Source: CAYLKS01 sp964384205 [NCBI: uncultured bacterium]
Lineage (GTDB): Bacteria; JAGOEH01
Assembly (NCBI GenBank): GCA_964384205.1
Contig: CAYLKS010000045.1
Location: forward strand, 1 to 22,766
Direction: 5' to 3'
Length of the DNA: 22,766 nucleotides
Positions 17,423-22,766 of this stretch are shown piece after piece. Position numbers and translations under genes: made by a program. How positions within the stretch are numbered: the first letter of the stretch is position 1; each line of letters starts with the position of its first letter. The notes beneath the pieces are model-generated. The model ran no database searches, was not told where the DNA came from, and was given only the letters and a program-made list of their open reading frames with translations.

Positions 17423-18422
17423 ATTATTAATCCAAAAAGAAGAAATATTAAAAATTTTAGGACCTTCTGCCGGCATCCCTGAATTTTTACAGGAATTTAC
17501 AGACGAAAATGGAATCATTCATCAACCTGTTTTCCGAAGAAAAAGTTATATAATGGAGCACTGGTCAAATATCAATATGGCAAGGTCTAAAAGGCCTATG
17601 CATATAAAAGAACCTAAAATGGAAAATCCCGGAAAATGCTTTTTTTGTAAAGGATTTGAAGATCAAACTCCACGCGATTATAGAACAGGCAAAGATTTTA
17701 TCAGAATTGGCAACGATAATAGCTGGCAATTACGAATATTTCCGAATCTATTCCCATGGTTGGGAGATCATTCCAATATTGTCGAAACTCCAGAACACAA
17801 AATTAGCATTGCTGAATTGGATTTAAAAGAAGAGATAAATGTATTTTTCTCTGCAAGAGATTTTATAAAAAAAATAGAAGAACAAGGGCTTTTCCCATTA
17901 TTCTTTAGAAATCAAGGATATGGTGCTTCTATTAGTCACTATCACTGGCAAATTGGTGGAGTTCCCTATGTCTCTGCGTTGGTTCAAGAAGAAATCAATA
18001 AAGTAAATGCTTTCTTTGAAAAACATAACTATTCGCTTTTTGATGCAATAATTGATACAGAGGAAGACGAAAACAAAAGAATAATTTTTTCCAATGAAAA
18101 ATATGTTGTAATCATTCCTTTTGCTCCTCGAACCAGATTTGAATTATTAATAATTCCAAAATTCCATATAAATTCATTATCTCAAGCAAATGATGAACAG
18201 GTAGAAATATTGGCTACAGCTTTATTTGATTCAATGAAACTTTTATATAATAAAATGAATATTGATACTATGAATATCATTATTCATCAAAATAAAAATG
18301 CCCAAAATTATCGTTTTCATATTGAAATAATGCCGCACAAATTTTATGCTGGTGCTGAATTAGGATTTAGAGAATATGCAGTAGAAACAACTCCTGAAGA
18401 AATGGTAAAATTACTACAATAA
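17403..18422 (+). CDS. GalT/HIT-superfamily nucleotidyltransferase, substrate unknown
   Basis: 339 aa, ATG with AGGAGG inside the end of dnaG. It has the GalT-type fold signatures. A Zn-type CxxC pair sits at Cys79/Cys82, a WQLRIFPNLFPW segment follows, and the active-site histidine triad reads His179-Tyr-His181-Trp-Gln183. A second half has a FHIEIMPH motif. In galactose-1-phosphate uridylyltransferase the triad is HPHGQ, so the Tyr and Trp here depart from it and other NMP-transferring relatives are possible. No galK, galE or galM lies nearby. I therefore give the fold and chemistry (nucleotidyl transfer through a histidine) and leave the sugar or nucleotide open. Its overlap with dnaG places it in the rpsU operon, and a terminator follows. 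Confidence 0.82.
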   Translation: MSNWKNELLIQKEEILKILGPSAGIPEFLQEFTDENGIIHQPVFRRKSYIMEHWSNINMARSKRPMHIKEPKMENPGKCFFCKGFEDQTPRDYRTGKDFIRIGNDNSWQLRIFPNLFPWLGDHSNIVETPEHKISIAELDLKEEINVFFSARDFIKKIEEQGLFPLFFRNQGYGASISHYHWQIGGVPYVSALVQEEINKVNAFFEKHNYSLFDAIIDTEEDENKRIIFSNEKYVVIIPFAPRTRFELLIIPKFHINSLSQANDEQVEILATALFDSMKLLYNKMNIDTMNIIIHQNKNAQNYRFHIEIMPHKFYAGAELGFREYAVETTPEEMVKLLQ

Positions 18423-18441
18423 AATTAAACGAGTATATCCT

Positions 18442-18477
18442 ATTAGGCATATCTTACTAAAAGATATGCCTAATTTT
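18442..18477 (+). terminator. Intrinsic terminator of the rpsU-dnaG operon
   Basis: A 14-bp perfect stem (18442-18455 with 18461-18474), 5-nt loop, then TTTT and AT-rich sequence. It lies 19 nt after the stop of the GalT-like gene and about 110 nt before the next gene's promoter. Confidence 0.85.
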
Positions 18478-18550
18478 AAATTATTTAAAAATATCTATTA
18501 TAAAAATATATAAACTTTCTGATAAAAATATTTTTTATATCTTTATTTTT

Positions 18551-18580
18551 TTGATTTTTTTATAAATTTTATTATATTAA
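18551..18580 (+). promoter_or_regulatory. Probable promoter of the Tricorn-type protease
   Basis: -35 TTGATT (18551-18556), 18-bp spacer, -10 TATTAA (18575-18580). The leader would be about 20 nt, with AGGAGG-like sequence at 18600 before the ATG at 18609. The surrounding DNA is nearly pure A/T, so chance matches are likely and confidence is moderate. Confidence 0.5.
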
Positions 18581-18608
18581 AAATCGTACCATAAAAATAG
18601 GAGGATAT

Positions 18609-21600
18609 ATGTTTAAAAAGTTTAGTTTTTTGTTAATTTTATTTTTACTCATTTTTGCATCAATTTCATTTTCAACAACAAAATTACTTATTTACCCATC
18701 TATTTCACCTGATGGGAAATACATAGCCTTCAGTTATATGGGAGATATATGGATTGCAGATACTTCCGGAAAAGATATTCTAAGACTAACAGCTAACCCT
18801 GCTGACGATATTATGCCGCTCTGGACTCCTGATGGTAAGACTATTGTTTTTGCATCAAATAGAGACGGTGATTACGATATTTATAAAATAAACTTATATG
18901 GAGGGGGCCCTGAACAATTAACATTTCATTCTGATGCAGAATATCCAGAAGATATAAGTCCTGATGGTAAATTTATTCTATTCAGATCTCATAGAAATTT
19001 TCATTATCATAGACCGTATGTATTATTTAAAATTAATATTAATGGGGGTAATCCTACACGTGTTATAAACGATTTCTCATCCTTTGGTGCATATTCACCA
19101 GATGGGAAAAAACTTGCCTTCATAAGAAAATATTTTAAATTCCAAACACGAAAATATAAAGGCGGAGCACACCCTGTTATCTGGATTCATCAAAATAATA
19201 AATTCGAAAAAGCTGTAGATTTTGATTGTATAAATGCCTACCCATTATGGAAATCTGATAATGAACTGATTTTTGTTTCTGATAAAGATGGAATGAGAAA
19301 TTTCTATATAAAAAATCTAACTAATGCTAATATTAAACAAATTACTAATTTCAATGATAATTCTGACCTTTTCAATCCTCATATAAGCTTCAATAGAAAA
19401 TATATTGTGTTTGAAAAAAACTTTGAAATATATAAGTTGAATTTAACTAATAATGAAATAAATAAAATTAATCTTAATATTGAAGGAGATTGCTCATTCC
19501 CTCTTGAGCAAGAACAAAAGCTCTCATCTAATTTTAGCGGTTTTTCAATCTCCCCTGACAATAAAGAAGTAGCTTTTACTGCCTTTGGACATCTTGTTAT
19601 AAAAACATGGGACTACCAGTTTCAAAAAATTATAACACAATCTATTGATAGAGTTTATGAAACAACTTTCTCTCCTGATGGAAAATATTTATTATTTGTG
19701 TGGGATAAGGATACATCAAAACAAATTTATAAGATAGTCAAAGAAAAAGAATTATATGTCTTCAATGAAAAAAACAATATAATTCCTTTTATAACAGATA
19801 TCAAAGAAGTATATTCTCCTTTATTTTCCCCAGATGGAAAATATCTCTTATTCCAGGCTAAAAGAGGAGAAATTTATTTAAAAAATTTAAAAACTAATCA
19901 AACGATACCGTTAAAAAAATCTGTCCAAAAATGTAGCTACTCATGGTCCCCTGATAGCAGATTTATTGCAACTACAATAACCGATAATGATTTTAATACA
20001 GATATCTGGATATATTCTATCAAAAACAAAACATGGCATAACGTTACTGTTCATCCTAAAGAAGATACAAAACCTATATGGACACCTGATGGGAAAAGAT
20101 TACTATTTATTTCAAATAGAAAACAAAATAAAAACGAAATTTTCTATATCCCTTTAGAAAAGGAAGAAATATATAAAACAAATGACCAACTAAAATATGA
20201 ACTTTCAAAAAAGAAAAAAAATAAAAAGAATAATAATGTAATTGTAAAAATTGATTTTGATAATATTGCTAAAAGAGTAAAAATGATTGAAGATTTGCCA
20301 GGTGATAAATTTGACATTGCAGTTTCAAATAATGCCAAAAGTTATTACTTTTTAACATCAACAGCTGAAGGTACCTTTTTAATGAAAGTCAATTGGGACG
20401 GTAAACAAATAGAAAAAATATCCAAAGGTAGATATAGGGCCTTAAAACCTAATAAAGATTATCTATATTTAGTAACATCAAATGGAACTCTCCAACGAGT
20501 CAAATGGAATAGTAAAAAAACTGAAAAGTTTAGTGCAAATGTAAAAATCTCTTTTAATTATAAAGATGCCTGGAAACAAATGCTAAAAGAAGGATGGAAT
20601 GCTTTAAATTATAATTTTTATGATCCAAATTTTCATGGTATAAACTGGAAAAAAATATATGAAAAATACAGTAAATTAGTAGATTATGTTTATAATCCTG
20701 AAACTTTCTATTATCTTGTTAATATAATGCTTGGCGAACTAAATTCCAGCCATCTGGGAATCTATAAATCAAGACGGTTGAAGGGAATTTCTAAAAATTG
20801 CGGATTTTTAGGAGTTCAATGGAATAATGATTTAATAGATGAAGGTATATTTGAAGTAGAAAAAATATTAAAGGGAAGTCCTGTTGATATATACTTTCCA
20901 GAAGTAAAAAAAGGTTGGTATCTTATAAATATCAACAACAAAAATGTAGCAAATATAAAGTCTTTAGATAAAGAATTAATTGGATTAGCCGGTAAAAATG
21001 TAAAAGTTATCTTTGCACCAAATAAAGAAGGTAAAGGAGCAATTTCAAGACAGATAAATTTTATAAGTTACTACAAATTAAGAGATTTACTATATGAAAA
21101 CTGGGTTTTAAAAAATAGAAAATATGTTGATCAAAAAAGCAACAATAAGCTCGGATATTTACATATCAGAGGCATGAACTGGCCTTCTTTTGAAGTATTT
21201 GAACAAGAATTATTCAGTGTTGGCTATAATAAGGATGCTATTATTATTGACGTTAGAAATAATGGTGGAGGATGGACTGCCGATTATTTATTGACTATTT
21301 TATCACGAAAACCTCATGCTTTAACCAAACCTCGTGATGGAGGATTCGGATATCCTAATCCACGATTTGCTTATTATGGATGGAATAAAAAATCTGTGCT
21401 TTTATGCAATTTTGACTCCTTCAGTAATGCAGAAATTTTCTCTCATGGATATAAGACATTAAAATTGGGTAAATTAATTGGAACTCCTACTTATGGTGGC
21501 GTTATATCTACTGGAGGTACAACTCTTTTAGACGGTTCATATTTTAGAATCCCATTTAGAGGATGGTATGTAATTGGTGATACTTTAAATATGGAACATC

Positions 21601-21704
21601 ATGGAGCAATACCTGATTATATAATCGAAACTATGCCAGAAGATGAATACAATAATATTGATAGACAATTGGATAAAGCTATAGAAATATTGTTAAATAA
21701 GTAA
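18609..21704 (+). CDS. Secreted Tricorn-type protease (PD40 propeller, PDZ, peptidase S41)
   Basis: 1031 aa, close to archaeal Tricorn (about 1070). A signal peptide comes first (about residues 1-22, SISFS end), so unlike archaeal Tricorn it is exported. Next come PD40 propeller repeats with SPDGK/TPDGK cores; I count nine (for example ISPDGKFILF, WTPDGKTIVF, FSPDGKYLLF). A Lys-rich linker follows (about 530-545), then a Tricorn core. A PDZ-like segment is at about 740-830, and the S41 part has VRNNGGG and the catalytic set Ser714-His715 (LNSSHLG), Ser939 (FSNAEIF) and Glu996 (MEHHGAIPDY). It probably cuts peptides outside the cytoplasm, feeding amino-acid fermentation; that link is inference. 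It stands alone between its own promoter and terminator. Confidence 0.93.
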   Translation: MFKKFSFLLILFLLIFASISFSTTKLLIYPSISPDGKYIAFSYMGDIWIADTSGKDILRLTANPADDIMPLWTPDGKTIVFASNRDGDYDIYKINLYGGGPEQLTFHSDAEYPEDISPDGKFILFRSHRNFHYHRPYVLFKININGGNPTRVINDFSSFGAYSPDGKKLAFIRKYFKFQTRKYKGGAHPVIWIHQNNKFEKAVDFDCINAYPLWKSDNELIFVSDKDGMRNFYIKNLTNANIKQITNFNDNSDLFNPHISFNRKYIVFEKNFEIYKLNLTNNEINKINLNIEGDCSFPLEQEQKLSSNFSGFSISPDNKEVAFTAFGHLVIKTWDYQFQKIITQSIDRVYETTFSPDGKYLLFVWDKDTSKQIYKIVKEKELYVFNEKNNIIPFITDIKEVYSPLFSPDGKYLLFQAKRGEIYLKNLKTNQTIPLKKSVQKCSYSWSPDSRFIATTITDNDFNTDIWIYSIKNKTWHNVTVHPKEDTKPIWTPDGKRLLFISNRKQNKNEIFYIPLEKEEIYKTNDQLKYELSKKKKNKKNNNVIVKIDFDNIAKRVKMIEDLPGDKFDIAVSNNAKSYYFLTSTAEGTFLMKVNWDGKQIEKISKGRYRALKPNKDYLYLVTSNGTLQRVKWNSKKTEKFSANVKISFNYKDAWKQMLKEGWNALNYNFYDPNFHGINWKKIYEKYSKLVDYVYNPETFYYLVNIMLGELNSSHLGIYKSRRLKGISKNCGFLGVQWNNDLIDEGIFEVEKILKGSPVDIYFPEVKKGWYLININNKNVANIKSLDKELIGLAGKNVKVIFAPNKEGKGAISRQINFISYYKLRDLLYENWVLKNRKYVDQKSNNKLGYLHIRGMNWPSFEVFEQELFSVGYNKDAIIIDVRNNGGGWTADYLLTILSRKPHALTKPRDGGFGYPNPRFAYYGWNKKSVLLCNFDSFSNAEIFSHGYKTLKLGKLIGTPTYGGVISTGGTTLLDGSYFRIPFRGWYVIGDTLNMEHHGAIPDYIIETMPEDEYNNIDRQLDKAIEILLNK

Positions 21705-21709
21705 GTTAC

Positions 21710-21746
21710 AAATGGCTCACTTAATTAAAATTAGGTGAGCCATTTT
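21710..21746 (+). terminator. Intrinsic terminator of the protease gene
   Basis: A 16-bp stem (21710-21725 with 21730-21745, one T·G wobble at 21721/21734) has a 4-nt loop and a short T run. It lies 5 nt beyond the stop codon. The T run is short, but the stem is long and the position fits. Confidence 0.82.
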
Positions 21747-22017
21747 CAGTAAATTTTAATATTGCTACTTCGCATGTGATTTCAAATCTCAATGATTGAA
21801 AAATAAAAATTTATATTCTTAACATCCAAATTGATTTTATACATCAATTTTTTTACTATATTAATAATTCAATATCCACTAAAAAATTCCTCCTTGACTT
21901 TTAATAGCTAACTACTTAATTCTTATATTTAGGAAAAAAGACTCAATTTACAATGATTAATCAAAATTGAAATGAAATTCTCTGAAGTTTTTTAGGCGGA
22001 AAATATTAGGATAAAAT
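21747..22017. other. AT-rich intergenic region before the restriction-modification locus
   Basis: 271 bases with no credible gene. It holds a weak hairpin with a T run (21828-21835 with 21843-21850, only two G-C pairs) and a TTGACT (21894-21899) without a good -10 at 17 bp; TAATTC is the best match. A leader to the gene at 22018 with AGGA at 22007-22010 is plausible. This is the boundary between housekeeping genes and the accessory locus. Confidence 0.5.
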
Positions 22018-22598
22018 ATGGCAAGACGTAATATTTATAAGCATACAATTGACTTAAAAAAATTAGATATAAAAAATGCTGAACAAAAGGAATTCATAAA
22101 AAAATTAGAAGGAATACCTTATCGAGGATATGAGGTTGAAAATATTTCCAATGGGCGAAAAATTGTTATAGTAAAACCAGGAGGGAAACAATCCTTTGGA
22201 AAAATTCGAAAAGAAGATTTTTTTGTTTTCATTTACAATCCCGAAGAACAAACTATTTGGCAAATTATTCATAAACAGATATATGATGATATATTGAAAA
22301 AATCCAAAAAAAACCAAAGGAAACAGTTAAGATTTTAGAAGCGTTTGAAAAAGTCTATAACGGAGAAGATCCCGATGATATTCTAAAAAATGTTTCTTTA
22401 AAAAATCCTATAGGTGAGGATACAGAAGCTTTTTTGAAAGCTTATAAATGGAGTTGGGGGCAAGAGGATGTTAAGTATCCTACTGGTAAAGATAGAACCA
22501 TGTCTTGGGAAGGCTGGGAAAAAGATGGAGATAAGTGGGTAAAAAGTGGCACAGGCCTGAAAGATTTATTAAACCAATTAAAAGGAAAACCAAAATGA
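22018..22598 (+). pseudogene. Unrecognised restriction-modification-associated gene, split by a -1 frame change
   Basis: Frame one (22018-22338) encodes 106 aa and stops. A second open frame, -1 relative to it, is open from 22290 to 22598 and has no early start codon of its own. Joined at the A8 run (22306-22313) the two give one product of about 193 aa. It runs from MARRNIYKHTIDLKKLDI through EEQTIWQIIHKQIYDDI, KETVKILEAFEKVYNGEDPDDIL and WEGWEKDGDKWVKSG to LLNQLKGKPK. I do not recognise the family. Its stop overlaps the start of a DNA methyltransferase (ATGA), so a restriction endonuclease or other partner is likely but unproven. The run sits in the heptamer A AAA AAC in reading phase, so programmed -1 frameshifting is possible, as are phase variation or a sequencing error; A9 would restore one frame. 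Confidence 0.65.
22306..22313 (+). repeat. A8 homopolymer / slippery heptamer at the frame junction
   Basis: Eight A residues followed by CC. In the first frame the codons read TCC AAA AAA AAC, which places the heptamer A AAA AAC (22308-22314) in the X-XXY-YYZ phase needed for -1 slippage. After a slip the ribosome would enter the downstream frame at CCA. I see no obvious stimulatory hairpin after it. Confidence 0.85.
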
Positions 22599-22766
22599 AA
22601 GCATATTTTAGTGATATAGACATCAGACTTTATCTTGGTGATGTAATAAAAGTTTTAAGTAAATTGCCAGAGGAAAGTATTGATTTGATTTTTGCTGATC
22701 CACCATATAATCTTTCAAATGATGGATTTACTTGTCACGCTGGCAGAAGAGTAAGTGTTAATAAGG
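22595..22766 (+). CDS. Adenine-type DNA methyltransferase (5' part only)
   Basis: The first 57 codons of a gene that runs off the window. The start MKAYFSDIDIRLYLGDVIKVLSKLPEESIDLIFADPPYNLSN shows the usual order for an N6-adenine or N4-cytosine methyltransferase that begins with the catalytic DPPY motif. The following segment GFTCHAGRRVSVNK resembles the G...SG..VSV(N/D)KG(D/E)WD region of DpnA-like methyltransferases. The target sequence cannot be read from this fragment. Its ATG overlaps the upstream stop (ATGA), so the two genes are coupled. G content in this segment is higher than in most neighbours, in line with recent acquisition. Confidence 0.88.
   Translation, partial: MKAYFSDIDIRLYLGDVIKVLSKLPEESIDLIFADPPYNLSNDGFTCHAGRRVSVNK

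Noticed and set aside
21828-21854. Hairpin with T run as the end of a small RNA
   Set aside because: The 8-bp stem has only two G-C pairs and no clear promoter precedes it; chance is likely in such AT-rich DNA.
22018-22598. Naming the split gene as a specific restriction endonuclease
   Set aside because: I do not recognise a PD-(D/E)xK or other nuclease motif with confidence; only its position supports the idea.

Overview
The window is very AT-rich bacterial chromosome (GC roughly 30% or lower, by eye). It looks like a Gram-negative anaerobe. It has a TonB-dependent outer-membrane receptor, a lipoprotein, and two ferredoxin-linked 2-oxoacid oxidoreductases of the kind used to ferment amino acids. 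The BtuG-like propeller next to the receptor, the fused beta-gamma oxidoreductase subunit and the secreted Tricorn-type protease fit the FCB superphylum (Bacteroidota, Cloacimonadota and relatives). That placement is inference and needs a marker-gene tree.

Layout. (1) 67-3481, plus strand: tRNA-Lys(CTT), a cobalamin riboswitch with an intrinsic-terminator expression platform, a BtuB-like TonB receptor and a BtuG-like beta-propeller lipoprotein. Together they form a B12 capture and import unit controlled by B12. (2) 3501-7475, minus strand: iorA-iorB (aryl-pyruvate oxidation to aryl-acyl-CoA), a stand-alone STAS protein and purA, ending in a hairpin shared with the convergent B12 operon. (3) 7560-12764, minus strand: a tight eight-gene run. 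It holds a YqjD/YqjE/YqjK-like membrane trio, a biotin-protein ligase whose start is not ATG/GTG/TTG, a DUF4097-like envelope protein, and a ferredoxin, alpha and fused beta-gamma 2-oxoacid:ferredoxin oxidoreductase. (4) 12929-18477, plus strand: rpsU-mutS2-dnaG and a GalT-like nucleotidyltransferase, packed with tiny gaps or overlaps. This is a variant of the macromolecular-synthesis operon without rpoD. (5) 18551-21746: a monocistronic secreted Tricorn-type protease. (6) 21747-22766: start of a probable restriction-modification locus, with an unrecognised gene broken (or recoded) at an A8 run, then the 5' end of an adenine-type DNA methyltransferase that runs off the window.

The parts most worth a second look are these. 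The BtuB/BtuG pair sits behind a riboswitch that has no room for its own promoter downstream of a tRNA. Two promoters (tRNA-Lys and rpsU) are nearly identical over 29 bp, including an A8 tract at the same offset. The restriction-modification accessory gene carries an in-phase A AAA AAC slippery heptamer. The biotin ligase lacks a canonical start codon. I see no CRISPR array, rRNA, transposase or integrase. I found no wholly new multi-gene defence system; the incomplete locus at the right edge is the only accessory-looking part.
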